Shown: positions 26,100 to 34,594 of the stretch, piece after piece
Position numbering within the stretch: the stretch's first letter is position 1
Layout: each line of letters opens with the position of its first letter
From: Christiangramia sp.
GTDB lineage: Bacteria > Bacteroidota > Bacteroidia > Flavobacteriales > Flavobacteriaceae
Assembly: GCF_029937855.1 (NCBI RefSeq)
Contig: NZ_JAPYPC010000021.1
Location: 1 to 64,000, forward strand
Reading direction: 5' to 3'
Length of the DNA stretch: 64,000 bases
Position numbers and translations under genes: made by a program
The notes under the pieces: generated by a model
Seen by the model: the letters and a program-made list of their open reading frames with translations, nothing else
Database searches by the model: none
Told to the model about the DNA's origin: nothing

Positions 26100-26627
26100 A
26101 TGAATAGATTAATAATTACCTTTTTGTTATCTCTGGCTCCTATGCTTTCCCAATCTCAAAATTTTGAGAAGTATGAAGATATGAAAGATGTGGATGCTAT
26201 GGTGATGACCAGCAAAATGTTTAAAATGCTGGCAAAAGTAGATTTAAGTGAGAACGATCCCGAAGCCAGGGAATACATGAAGCTTATTGAAAATCTGGAT
26301 CGCATTCAGATCTATAAATCTTCCAATACTAATGTAATGTCGCAAATGGCAACCGATGTTAAATCATATCTTCAAAAAGGTTCCCTGGAGGAGCTAATGA
26401 GGGTAAATGAAGATGGAAAAAATATTAAGTTTTATTCGCTTCCCGGTAAAAATGATAATTACGTTAGGGAATTGTTTATGTTCCTGGAAGGTTCCGAAGG
26501 GGATAAACCCATGACGGTAATATTAAGTATCACCGGGGATATAGATCTGTCTCAATTATCCAAATTAACTTCAGATCTTAAAGTACCCGGAGCTGAAGAA
26601 TTAAAAAAAGCGAATAATAAATCCTAG
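26100..26627 (+). CDS. DUF4252 domain protein, exported
   Basis: About 175 residues with an N-terminal signal peptide (MNRLIITFLLSLAPMLSQS) and a DUF4252 domain. The domain is recognisable by the pattern VDAMVMTSKMFKMLAK, YMKLIENLDRIQIYKSSN and a final acidic-helical region. I chose the ATG at 26100, not the in-frame upstream codon at 26079, because the latter adds seven polar residues before the signal peptide and lies within the previous gene. It is exported to the periplasm or surface. DUF4252 genes usually travel with an ECF sigma factor, as here; function unknown. Confidence 0.82.
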   Translation: MNRLIITFLLSLAPMLSQSQNFEKYEDMKDVDAMVMTSKMFKMLAKVDLSENDPEAREYMKLIENLDRIQIYKSSNTNVMSQMATDVKSYLQKGSLEELMRVNEDGKNIKFYSLPGKNDNYVRELFMFLEGSEGDKPMTVILSITGDIDLSQLSKLTSDLKVPGAEELKKANNKS

Positions 26628-26630
26628 ATC

Positions 26631-27260
26631 ATGAAATCAATCAAAATAATTTTTGGATTACTGGGGATAGTAGTTCTAATTGCCTGTAATAATGAACAAT
26701 CTCTTCAAAAATATTACGTAGAAAACCAGGAAGATACAGATTTTCTGGCGCTGGATGTCCCCACTAGTATGTTCACAAATAGTGATTCCTTAGAAGCAGG
26801 GGAAAAGGAGACCTTGGAAAGTATTAAAAAAATTAATGTTTTAGCTCTTAAGAAAGATGAAAATCCTGAAAAATTTGAACAGGAAAAAGTAAAGCTTGAT
26901 AAAATCTTCGAAAATGAAAAGTATCAGTTACTTATGAAATATGGTGGTGGTGCCAGAAAAGCTGAACTTTATTTTACCGGTGATGACGATGCCATAGACG
27001 AATTGATCGTTTATGGGTATGATAATGAACGTGGTTTAGGGGTGGCCAGGGTTTTAGGTGAGAATATGAATCCGCAAAAAATTATGGAGCTCATGAGATC
27101 TCTTGATGGGGATGATATAGATATAGAAGCAATTAAGGGTATCGGAGAAATTTTTGAAGATACTTCAAATAAAAAGGATTCTGTTAAAGTTAAAACCTGG
27201 ATGCAAACTGGAGAGGATACTACGAAAGCTTCAGAAGAAAGTGACGCTGCTGAAATGTAG
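26631..27260 (+). CDS. DUF4252 domain lipoprotein
   Basis: A 209-residue lipoprotein with lipobox LIAC (Cys19) followed by NNEQSLQ. The body repeats the DUF4252 style of helix-strand pattern (TDFLALDVPTSMF, ESIKKINVLALKK, LLMKYGGGARKAELYFTGDDD) and ends in an acidic tail. It starts 3 bases after the other DUF4252 gene, and the two are probably paralogues. A terminator follows at 27282-27308, closing the four-gene sigma operon. Function unknown. Confidence 0.8.
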   Translation: MKSIKIIFGLLGIVVLIACNNEQSLQKYYVENQEDTDFLALDVPTSMFTNSDSLEAGEKETLESIKKINVLALKKDENPEKFEQEKVKLDKIFENEKYQLLMKYGGGARKAELYFTGDDDAIDELIVYGYDNERGLGVARVLGENMNPQKIMELMRSLDGDDIDIEAIKGIGEIFEDTSNKKDSVKVKTWMQTGEDTTKASEESDAAEM

Positions 27261-27281
27261 GTCGTGTAATTAGTTGAAAAG

Positions 27282-27308
27282 AAAAAGCCCCTTGATCGGG
27301 GCTTTTTT
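27282..27308 (+). terminator. Rho-independent terminator after the sigma/DUF4252 operon
   Basis: The stem AAAAGCCCC / GGGGCTTTT with loop TTGATC is followed by T residues, 22 bases after the last stop. Confidence 0.93.
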
Positions 27309-27370
27309 AATCTTATAAATTTCCCGACAGCGCTGCTCCGGGATAGTCGATCTAAATAAAACTTCTAATT

Positions 27371-28708
27371 TTAAATACCTGTATAATTTTGAGGAGTTAT
27401 CTGGTGAAGTTCTTTTTTAATTTTCTCTGAAACTTCTAAATCATCAATAAATTCAGAAATGCTCTTTTTAGTAATCTTTTCATTAGTCCTGGTAAGGCCT
27501 TTTAAGGCTTCATAAGGATTTTTAAAACCTTCTCTCCTTAAAATCGTTTGAATGGCTTCAGCTACAACCGCCCAGTTTTTCTCAAGATCCTCATTCAGTT
27601 TTTCTTCATTTAGCAACAGTTTATTTAAACCTTTAAGAGTGGAGTTAAAAGCAATGAGGGTATGACCTATAGGGACACCAATATTTCTTAAAACAGTACT
27701 ATCTGTTAAATCCCTTTGCAACCTGCTTACCGGAAGTTTAGCAGACAAATGCTCAAAAATGGCATTGGCAATTCCAAGGTTACCTTCGCTATTTTCAAAA
27801 TCGATAGGATTAACCTTATGTGGCATCGCAGAAGAGCCAATTTCTCCTTTTTTAATTTTTTGTTTAAAATAATCCATGGAAACATATGTCCAGATATCCT
27901 TATCCAAATCAAGAATAATAGTATTAATACGTTTTAAGGTATCAAATAAGGCTGCCATGTGATCATAGTGTTCTATCTGGGTAGTAGGGAATGAGTGAAA
28001 TAGCCCCAATTTATTTTCGACAAAATTAGTTCCGAATTTTTTCCAGTCATGCTGTGGGTATGCTACTTTATGAGCATTGTAATTTCCTGTGGCTCCTCCA
28101 AATTTAGCTGCATGCGGAACCTGGTTTAGAAATTTTATTTGCTCTTTTAGTCTCTGCACGAATACCTCTATTTCTTTGCCTAAGCGAGTAGGCGAGGCTG
28201 GCTGACCATGGGTTCTTGCCAATAATGGAATATTTTTCCATTCAGTAGAAAGGGCTACAAGTTTTTCCACAATTTCATTCAATGCTGGGATATATACCTC
28301 TTCTATCGCATCTTTGAGACTCAGTGGAATTGCAGTATTATTGATATCCTGTGAAGTTAAGCCGAAATGGATAAACTCTTTGGAGGTTTCCATTCCAAGT
28401 TTGTCAAATTCTTCTTTTAGAAAATATTCAACAGCTTTTACATCATGATTAGTAATCTTTTCGATCTTTTTAATTGCCTGGGCATCTATAGAAGTGAAAT
28501 TTTCATACAGCTCCCTTAATTTTTTAAAATTTTCAGTATTTACATCCTGTAGCTGAGGTAATTTTTCCTCATAGAGTGCAATGAAGTATTCAACTTCTAC
28601 CAACACTCTGTATTTTATAAGTGCTTCTTCACTGAAATAGGCTGATAATTTTTTTGTTTTAGACCTGTAGCGGCCATCTATTGGTGAAATTGCGGAAAGG
28701 GATGTCAT
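27371..28708 (-). CDS. purB: Adenylosuccinate lyase
   Basis: The 445-residue enzyme removes fumarate from SAICAR and from adenylosuccinate in purine synthesis. The fumarase/aspartase superfamily signature reads GSSAMPHKVNPIDFENSEG, and the substrate-binding segments TSQDINNTAIPL and ARTHGQPASPTRLGKE are clear. The length is usual for the E. coli-like PurB branch. It is cytoplasmic and forms homotetramers. No operon partner is close: 43 bases separate it from a small ORF upstream. Confidence 0.97.
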   Translation of the reverse strand: MTSLSAISPIDGRYRSKTKKLSAYFSEEALIKYRVLVEVEYFIALYEEKLPQLQDVNTENFKKLRELYENFTSIDAQAIKKIEKITNHDVKAVEYFLKEEFDKLGMETSKEFIHFGLTSQDINNTAIPLSLKDAIEEVYIPALNEIVEKLVALSTEWKNIPLLARTHGQPASPTRLGKEIEVFVQRLKEQIKFLNQVPHAAKFGGATGNYNAHKVAYPQHDWKKFGTNFVENKLGLFHSFPTTQIEHYDHMAALFDTLKRINTIILDLDKDIWTYVSMDYFKQKIKKGEIGSSAMPHKVNPIDFENSEGNLGIANAIFEHLSAKLPVSRLQRDLTDSTVLRNIGVPIGHTLIAFNSTLKGLNKLLLNEEKLNEDLEKNWAVVAEAIQTILRREGFKNPYEALKGLTRTNEKITKKSISEFIDDLEVSEKIKKELHQITPQNYTGI

Positions 28709-28751
28709 CTTTTACTTTTAAAAATTAAAACCGTAAAGATACCGCTTCAAA

Positions 28752-28892
28752 TTATACTAGAAAACTACAGCTGCATTTTCCTTCAAATCTTTGTTTTCCG
28801 GCAATTGCCTCTGGGAATTCTTTTTCAGTTATAGTTCTTAATTCCTCTTTAATACAATTGGCCTCATGCATTAAATCGAAAATATTTTGCAT
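28752..28892 (-). CDS. Putative 46-residue cysteine-containing small protein
   Basis: Reading from the ATG at 28892 gives MQNIFDLMHEANCIKEELRT and then a Lys/Glu-rich helix ending GKCSCSFLV, with cysteines at 13, 40 and 42. A TTG at 28934 could start a longer 60-residue form. The amino acid composition is protein-like and the frame is followed by the purB start after 43 bases. I do not recognise the sequence, and no ribosome binding site settles the start, so this is a tentative call. Confidence 0.4.
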   Translation of the reverse strand: MQNIFDLMHEANCIKEELRTITEKEFPEAIAGKQRFEGKCSCSFLV

Positions 28893-28920
28893 AAAAAACA
28901 CTTTAACTGCGGCTTTTTCA

Positions 28921-29173
28921 CTAGAAATTAGCAAAAAGAAAGAGTTTTCTATAATTTTCTTTTTTCATTACTGAAGTCAGGCTGAAATAATTGGTTCTAT
29001 TAAATTCTTCCTTAATAGCCTGCCCGTAGATTTTAGAAAGATATCTTTTTGCTGATGGGTTTAAATATATTTTTCCGGAATAGTAGATCAGGATTTTTTA
29101 GCATTTTTTTTGCAACAGCCTTTATTTTAACGATTGAGTTTTCCATATTTATTAAAATAGACTCTGCTTTCAT
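28921..29173 (-). pseudogene. Frameshifted 83-residue small gene downstream of the sirtuin
   Basis: An ATG at 29173 overlaps the sirtuin stop (ATGA). Read straight, the frame stops after 46 residues. Removing one base from the six-base homopolymer at 29094-29099 instead gives 83 residues of credible protein: MKAESILINMENSIVKIKAV, then ILIYYSGKIYLNPSAKRYLS, then KIYGQAIKEEFNRTNYFSLT, ending at the TAG at 28921-28923. An eight-base homopolymer lies next to it (29104-29111). The shift may be a mutation or a sequencing error. The family is unknown. Confidence 0.5.
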
Positions 29174-29859
29174 CGGATTTCTTCCTCTAATAATCTTTCT
29201 GTAAGTTCAGGAACTCCTACAACCGCCGTTTTTCTAATAATTTCCAAATTTTCACTTTCAGAAATATTTGGATTGGGATCAATAAAATAAATACGGGCGT
29301 CTTTTGGGGCAAAATCTACCAGCCCTGCAGCGGGATAAACTTGCATGGAGGTGCCTATTACAATAACAATATCTGCTGTTTCTACGATTTCGGCAGCTTT
29401 TTGAAACATGGGAACTGCTTCTCCAAACCAAACTACATGTGGCCTAAGTTGAAAATTATGTTCACAAAAATCACCTACTTTAATATCCTTTCTCCAATCC
29501 ATTACCAGGTTTTCATCAAAACTACTTCGAGCTTTTAGCAGTTCTCCATGAAGATGTGTTACCTTGGAACTTCCTGCCCTTTCATGTAAATCATCTATGT
29601 TCTGGGTTACAATCTGTACATCAAATACATCTTCCAGTGTTGTTAAGGCATGATGAGCTGCATTGGGTTTCACCTGCAACAATTGCTTTCTTCTCTGGTT
29701 ATAAAAATCCAGCACTAATTCCTTATTTTTTTCCCAACCAAGGGGAGAGGCTACTTCCATCACATCATGCCCTTCCCAAAGACCATCTGCATCCCTAAAA
29801 GTTTTGATACCGCTTTCAGCGCTAATTCCCGCTCCGGTGAGTACTAATATTTTTTTCAT
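29170..29859 (-). CDS. cobB: NAD-dependent protein deacylase, Sir2 class III (CobB-like)
   Basis: About 229 residues. The NAD-binding motifs are VLTGAGISAESGIKTFRDADGLW and TQNIDDLHERAG, and the catalytic His lies in HLHGELLKARSS. The pair Tyr..Arg in FYNQRRKQLL equals the YxxR of SIRT5 and E. coli CobB, which read succinyl-lysine, so I infer deacetylase/desuccinylase activity. The region between HLHGELLKAR and LRPHVVWFGE holds one cysteine only, not the four that usually bind zinc. Start chosen at 29859 (MKKILVLTGAG) over an upstream ATG that adds five residues. Confidence 0.9.
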   Translation of the reverse strand: MKKILVLTGAGISAESGIKTFRDADGLWEGHDVMEVASPLGWEKNKELVLDFYNQRRKQLLQVKPNAAHHALTTLEDVFDVQIVTQNIDDLHERAGSSKVTHLHGELLKARSSFDENLVMDWRKDIKVGDFCEHNFQLRPHVVWFGEAVPMFQKAAEIVETADIVIVIGTSMQVYPAAGLVDFAPKDARIYFIDPNPNISESENLEIIRKTAVVGVPELTERLLEEEIR

Positions 29860-29978
29860 GCATTTGTAATTCAATTATGAAAAAGTTAAGAATTTTAATT
29901 TTTTTATGATGAAATTTTAAAAAATGTTTTTGAGAATAATGAGGCTTATTTCTGTGTTTTATTAATTTTACTTCAGAA

Positions 29979-30632
29979 ATGGAAGAACATAAAATCTTAG
30001 ATTACCTTCAGGAATTTCTAACCCCGAGGAGAAAAGCATTATTCGAAAAAGTTTTAGCACAACGCACCAATCACTTCACCGTGGTTGCGCAGGATGTATA
30101 CCAGTTACACAATACCAGCGCGGTGGTTAGGAGTTGTGATGTGTTTGGAATTCAAAATATTCATGTAATTGAGGAAAGAATCCCGCGTAGAATTGATAAG
30201 GAAATAGCCATGGGCGCACAAAAATGGGTAAATATCAACAGGTATAATTCTTCCCGTGATTGCGTAACGAACTTAAGAAATAAAGGGTACAGGATAATTG
30301 CTACCAGTCCGCATGAAGATTCTCAGTTACTGGAAGATTTTGATGTTGCCACACCGGCTGCGCTTTTTTTCGGAACAGAAAAAGATGGTTTGTCTGAAGA
30401 GATCATGCGAGAGGCTGATGCTACTATAAAAATTCCTATGGTTGGATTTACCGAAAGTCTTAATATTTCTGTTTCTGCTGCTATAATTTTACAAAGCTTG
30501 ACTGCTAAATTGAGAAACTCGAAAGTGAATTGGCAGTTTTCTGAGGAGGAAAAGAACCAGATAAGGCTTGAGTGGACCAAAAAAACTATAAAAAATTCAG
30601 AAGAGCTTATTGGGCACTTTTTGAATCAGTAA
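29979..30632 (+). CDS. trmH: tRNA (guanosine-2'-O-)-methyltransferase TrmH family
   Basis: A 217-residue SPOUT methyltransferase. The three motifs are LHNTSAVVRSCDVFGIQNIHVIEE (motif 1 with the key Asn and Arg), FFGTEKDGLS (motif 2) and IPMVGFTESLNISVSAAIIL (motif 3), the last two forming the SAM-binding knot. The N-terminal MEEHKILDYLQEFLTPRRKALFEKVL is the TrmH-type extension, so modification of G18 in the tRNA D-loop is likely. Other SpoU members that modify rRNA cannot be excluded. It is divergent from the sirtuin gene; the SRPBCC gene follows 36 bases later. Confidence 0.9.
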   Translation: MEEHKILDYLQEFLTPRRKALFEKVLAQRTNHFTVVAQDVYQLHNTSAVVRSCDVFGIQNIHVIEERIPRRIDKEIAMGAQKWVNINRYNSSRDCVTNLRNKGYRIIATSPHEDSQLLEDFDVATPAALFFGTEKDGLSEEIMREADATIKIPMVGFTESLNISVSAAIILQSLTAKLRNSKVNWQFSEEEKNQIRLEWTKKTIKNSEELIGHFLNQ

Positions 30633-30668
30633 TTATTTGTAACTTTTAATCGTCCTTAAACCTACACA

Positions 30669-31199
30669 ATGACGCTGTTTTTTTATCTGATAATTGGGCT
30701 TATTACTTTTTTTGCTTTCCTGCACGCCTGGGTGAAAAAAGACTATGATATAAACAGGACGGTGGTAATTAACAAACCCCGGGAAGAAGTTTTTACTTTT
30801 ATTAGACAACTTAAAAACCAGCCGCTTTGGAACCCTTGGTTTCAAAGGGATCCTAATGCATTAATGAAATATAAAGGGGACGATGGAAAGGTTGGTGCCA
30901 GTTTTTACTGGAAAGGCAATAGAAAAGTTGGAGAAGGGATTCAAAGAATTACTAAAGCCAAGCAGGGAAGGGTTTATGAAACAAGGATTCTTTTTGTGAA
31001 ACCTGTGAAGGTTAATGTTCTCACTTATATGGGGGTAAAAGAACTGGAGGAAGAAAAAACTAAAATGGTATGGGGTACTAAAGGTCATTTAGCATTTCCA
31101 CTCACTATTATAAGTATATTTTATTCTCCGGAAAAAGCCCTGGGAGAAAACTTTGATAAAGGTTTAAAAGATTTAAAGAAACTATTGGAGTCCTGCTGA
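30669..31199 (+). CDS. SRPBCC (polyketide cyclase-like) protein with N-terminal helix
   Basis: A 176-residue protein: one membrane helix at residues about 2-18, then a helix-grip SRPBCC domain starting DINRTVVINKPREEVFTFIRQLKNQPLWNPWF. This start, strand then helix with W-NPW, is the hallmark of bacterial SRPBCC/START-like proteins that bind lipids or other hydrophobic ligands in a cavity. It is anchored in the inner membrane. Ligand and role unknown. It stops one base before the convergent gene at 31200. Confidence 0.85.
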   Translation: MTLFFYLIIGLITFFAFLHAWVKKDYDINRTVVINKPREEVFTFIRQLKNQPLWNPWFQRDPNALMKYKGDDGKVGASFYWKGNRKVGEGIQRITKAKQGRVYETRILFVKPVKVNVLTYMGVKELEEEKTKMVWGTKGHLAFPLTIISIFYSPEKALGENFDKGLKDLKKLLESC

Positions 31200-31952
31200 T
31201 TAATTTTTCTGTAATACTTTATATTCTTCGTAGCAGCTATTAATCGCATCCAAAATCTGGAGATCATTGGCAGATTTCATAAAATCTTCAGAATAATTAC
31301 AGTTATTGAGAATTTCATCTATTTCAGCTCTATTTACCTGTAAAAGCGCCATTAGTGTTTCCCTATCGAATTTATTCCTTAAAAGCTCCCTGATATTATC
31401 GTCTTTCTTCATTTGCCGAAGCTTCCGCATCTGCCTGGGCCTGGTGCCAAAAATATTATAAACCAGATCGGCTGGGTTTGAGAGCGATCTTAATGCTTTG
31501 GTAACTGCGCCTGGAGAACCGTCACCTCCTTCATAGCCACTATTTAAACCGGAAATGCTATATCTGTAATTGTCATAAATAGGAATATTCTTAGCATCTA
31601 TTTCAAGATAGCCTGTTAGATTTATAGAGTTCACCGTAACCTCTTCTAATGCAAAGCCCAATTCGGTCATTTTCACCTTTACATTTCCATATTTTAACCA
31701 GTCATTGGTAACCCGAACCCGAATAGACCTAAATCCTAAATAAGTAAAATATAAGGTATCATTTACAGTAGCCTGTAATTCAAATTCTCCATCTTCACCG
31801 GTAACCGCTCCTTTCACCTGATTGAGGTTTACTATATGAACATTTTCGATAGGCTTATCGTTCGCTGCATTCATAACAGTTCCGCTAACCATATCCTGAG
31901 CGGAAATATATCCTGTAAAGAGAAGAAAAAAGAGTACTAAAAAGTTTTTCAT
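31200..31952 (-). CDS. Exported carboxypeptidase-regulatory-like domain protein
   Basis: A 250-residue protein with a signal peptide (to about residue 18, GYISAQ) and an Ig-like CarboxypepD_reg domain (about 19-105: DMVSGTVMNAANDKPIENVHI, AVTGEDGEFELQATVNDTLYFTYLGF). This domain usually sits at the N-terminus of SusC-type receptors; here it is followed by about 140 residues of helical sequence (RQMRKLRQMKKDDNIRELLRNKF) and not a barrel. It is probably a periplasmic or outer membrane protein of unknown function. Confidence 0.82.
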   Translation of the reverse strand: MKNFLVLFFLLFTGYISAQDMVSGTVMNAANDKPIENVHIVNLNQVKGAVTGEDGEFELQATVNDTLYFTYLGFRSIRVRVTNDWLKYGNVKVKMTELGFALEEVTVNSINLTGYLEIDAKNIPIYDNYRYSISGLNSGYEGGDGSPGAVTKALRSLSNPADLVYNIFGTRPRQMRKLRQMKKDDNIRELLRNKFDRETLMALLQVNRAEIDEILNNCNYSEDFMKSANDLQILDAINSCYEEYKVLQKN

Positions 31953-31985
31953 AACAATCCGGGGCTAAAAATATAAAATCCTTAT

Positions 31986-32024
31986 AAAAAACAATGCCAA
32001 ACTTATAGAATTAAGTTTGGCATT
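31986..32024 (-). terminator. Rho-independent terminator after the DEAD-box helicase gene
   Basis: On the minus strand AATGCCAAACTT and AAGTTTGGCATT form a 12-bp stem with an 8-base loop followed by a T-run. It begins 11 bases after the helicase stop. Confidence 0.9.
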
Positions 32025-32034
32025 TTTATTTTAA

Positions 32035-33813
32035 TTAGGCTTTAGACCTTCTCCTCTTTACAGAGTTTTCAATATTTTTATTTCGGCTTCCTTTTCTGGG
32101 GCCTTTTTTGTCATTTTTATCAGATCTTCTTCGACCCTTAAAGTTATCAGTTTTATTATCTCTAAAGCTTTTTCCGTTTCTTTTGCCACCACCGCGTTCT
32201 CTTTTACGGCCTCCTCTATCTGATTTTTGATCCTTGGTAACCTCTACGTTTACAAATCTGCCGTTGTGGTTAAATTCACTAAAAGTTTGGAGGATAAGGT
32301 CTGTATGCTGTTCGTCGGTATTAAAGAAAGAAAAACTTCCTTTTACATCAACTTTAAAGACATCGTCCCTTCCTAGATTAAGCTGTTCTTTTAAGAAATC
32401 TTTCAGGCTCATCCAATCAAAGCCGTCTTTTGAGCCAATATTTATAAAGTATCTGGTATTTCCTTCTGAAACTTCTGGTCTACCGGCAGTTTCAGAACTT
32501 AGATCTGGAGCTTTTTGATAATAATTAAAGAACCTCGTAAATTCTACGGAAAAGAATTTCTTGATCAATTCTTCCTTGCTGAAATCTTCCAGTGCTTCAT
32601 TAATAGTTGGAAGGTAAGGATCAATCTCATGGTTGATCTCTGTTTTCTTTATATCATTTGCCAGATGGAAAAGCTGCGTTTTACAAATTTCCTTTCCGTC
32701 AGGGATTTCCTTTTCTTCAAACTTCTGCTGGATGATCTTTTCAATAGTTCTGATCTTTCTAACTTCACTTTTAGAAATGATCACCATGGAAACTCCGTTT
32801 TTTCCTGCACGGCCTGTTCTACCACTACGGTGAGTGTAGGTTTCTATCTCATCGGGCAGTTGATAATTGATCACGTGGGTAATATCATCAACGTCAATAC
32901 CGCGGGCTGCCACATCTGTAGCTACCAACATTTGGATTTGGCGGGTTCTAAAACTTTTCATCACCAAATCACGCTGATTCTGACTTAGATCGCCGTGTAG
33001 TGCTGCAGCATTGTAACCATCTTCAATAAGTTTTTCTGCTACTTTTTGAGTATCCCTTTTTGTTCTACAGAATATTACTGAGAATATATCGGGATTCGCG
33101 TCTGCAAGTCTTTTTAATGCATCATAACGATTACGATGATTCACAAGATAATATTCATGAGCTACATTAGAAGTTCCGGTATTTTTTGAACCTACCGTGA
33201 TCTCTACAGGATCATTCATGAATTTCTTAGCGATCTTTGCTACCTCTTTAGGCATGGTTGCAGAAAACAACCATGTTTTCTTTTCTTTAGGGGTATGGGA
33301 AAGTATACTTTTAATGTCCTCATAGAATCCCATGTTCAGCATTTCATCAGCCTCATCTAACACACAATAGCCAATAGAAGAAATATTAGCAAGTTTTCTT
33401 CTTATCATATCCTGCATTCTACCAGGAGTGGCTACAATGATTTGCGCACCTCTTTCGATAGATCTGGCCTGGTCAGTAATACTGGCTCCGCCATACACAG
33501 CGACTACATTTAAAGATTTTTTATACTTTGAGTAGTTCTTGATTTCATTGGTAATTTGCAAACAAAGCTCTCTGGTAGGAGATAAAATCAATGCCTGCGT
33601 CTTTTTTGAATTAGCATCAATTTTTTGAATAAGGGGAAAGCCAAAAGCGGCTGTTTTACCGGTTCCGGTTTGTGCAAGGGAAACAAGATCTGTTTCCTGC
33701 TCTAATAAAATTGGGATTGATTTTTCCTGTACTTCGCTGGGAGTTTCAAATCCCATGTCTTCGATGGCCCTGAGCAAATCTGCGTCAAGTCCAAGTTTTT
33801 GGAATGCGTTCAT
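32035..33813 (-). CDS. DEAD-box RNA helicase with DbpA-type RNA-binding domain
   Basis: A 592-residue helicase. Motifs: AQTGTGKTAAFGFP (I), PTRELC (Ia), DEADEML (II), SATMP (III), ARGIDVDDITHVINYQLP (V) and HRSGRTGRAG (VI). After the RecA domains a DbpA/DeaD-like RNA-binding domain (about 440-525, including RYFINIGSKDGFDWMSLKDFL) and a basic Gly/Arg/Lys-rich tail follow. It is of the CsdA/DeaD type, acting in ribosome assembly and mRNA turnover, often induced by cold. A long 5' leader (see 33814-33933) fits such control. Confidence 0.93.
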   Translation of the reverse strand: MNAFQKLGLDADLLRAIEDMGFETPSEVQEKSIPILLEQETDLVSLAQTGTGKTAAFGFPLIQKIDANSKKTQALILSPTRELCLQITNEIKNYSKYKKSLNVVAVYGGASITDQARSIERGAQIIVATPGRMQDMIRRKLANISSIGYCVLDEADEMLNMGFYEDIKSILSHTPKEKKTWLFSATMPKEVAKIAKKFMNDPVEITVGSKNTGTSNVAHEYYLVNHRNRYDALKRLADANPDIFSVIFCRTKRDTQKVAEKLIEDGYNAAALHGDLSQNQRDLVMKSFRTRQIQMLVATDVAARGIDVDDITHVINYQLPDEIETYTHRSGRTGRAGKNGVSMVIISKSEVRKIRTIEKIIQQKFEEKEIPDGKEICKTQLFHLANDIKKTEINHEIDPYLPTINEALEDFSKEELIKKFFSVEFTRFFNYYQKAPDLSSETAGRPEVSEGNTRYFINIGSKDGFDWMSLKDFLKEQLNLGRDDVFKVDVKGSFSFFNTDEQHTDLILQTFSEFNHNGRFVNVEVTKDQKSDRGGRKRERGGGKRNGKSFRDNKTDNFKGRRRSDKNDKKGPRKGSRNKNIENSVKRRRSKA

Positions 33814-33933
33814 TCGTTTATGTAAGTATTCGATTATAATATGTAAGTGTTACATAAGAAGCGAATCGACATACTTAAACCTAAACTTCCAGTAACACAT
33901 CCTCACCCTGAGGAATTTCAAGCGGCAAATGTA
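33814..33933 (-). promoter_or_regulatory. Promoter and structured leader of the helicase gene
   Basis: On the minus strand TACATTTG (33926-33933) matches the -7 element. The predicted leader of about 110 bases contains a CCTCA/TGAGG hairpin near 33905 and repeats of the ATGTAAG motif close to the start codon. Long leaders are common in cold-shock helicase genes. Promoter and structure are predictions only. Confidence 0.45.
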
Positions 33934-34012
33934 CGCTTTTATTTCCGATTAATATTTTTTAATTTGTTTTAAATTTAAGTAACTGATATTCATAGTGTTG
34001 AATTTGTAAATC

Positions 34013-34585
34013 CTATTTAGATAAATATTCTATTAATTCCCGGAATGCGATCCCTCGATGGCTTATTTTAGTTTTTTCTTCCAATTCCATTTCAGCAAAG
34101 CTTAAATTAAATCCATCTGGTAAAAATAGAGGGTCATAACCAAAACCTTTTTCGCCTCTTCGTTCTTTTAAAATTTCACCTTTACAAATACCTGTAAATA
34201 GATTTTGGTCGCCCTTCAGGTTTAAGGCAATAACGGTTTTAAATTGGGCACTTCTATCCTGATGTTTTTTGAGCTGTTGTAAAAGTTTTTCATTATTGGC
34301 CTCATCATTCTTTGCTTCTCCTGCATATCTCGCAGAAAAAACTCCGGGTGCTCCGGCCAGAGCGTTTACTTCAAGTCCTGTGTCATCAGCAAAGCAATCA
34401 TAGCCATAATGGTTTCTAACATATTCGGCTTTGATCATAGCATTCTCATCAATAGTCTTTCCTGTTTCTTCAATATCTTCATTACAACCAATATCGCTCA
34501 GTGATAGAAGTTCTATATGTTGAGGTAGGAGGCTATTAATTTCTTTGAATTTATTGGGATTGTGAGTGGCAAATACTAATTTCAT
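34013..34585 (-). CDS. rdgB: Non-canonical purine NTP pyrophosphatase (RdgB/HAM1)
   Basis: A 190-residue Maf/HAM1 enzyme that removes ITP, dITP and XTP from the nucleotide pool, releasing PPi. Signature elements are FATHNPNKFKEINSLLP at the N-terminus, DDTGLEVNALAGAPGVFSARYAGE in the centre and GEKGFGYDPLFLPDG and the terminal SHRGIAFRE. Full length. It lies 9 bases downstream of rlmH on the same strand, so the pair is likely one transcript. Confidence 0.96.
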   Translation of the reverse strand: MKLVFATHNPNKFKEINSLLPQHIELLSLSDIGCNEDIEETGKTIDENAMIKAEYVRNHYGYDCFADDTGLEVNALAGAPGVFSARYAGEAKNDEANNEKLLQQLKKHQDRSAQFKTVIALNLKGDQNLFTGICKGEILKERRGEKGFGYDPLFLPDGFNLSFAEMELEEKTKISHRGIAFRELIEYLSK

Positions 34586-34594
34586 AAGGTCTGG

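Noticed and set aside
32515-32988. 157-codon plus-strand ORF opposite the DEAD-box helicase
   Set aside because: It lies antisense to helicase motifs V and VI, which are certain.
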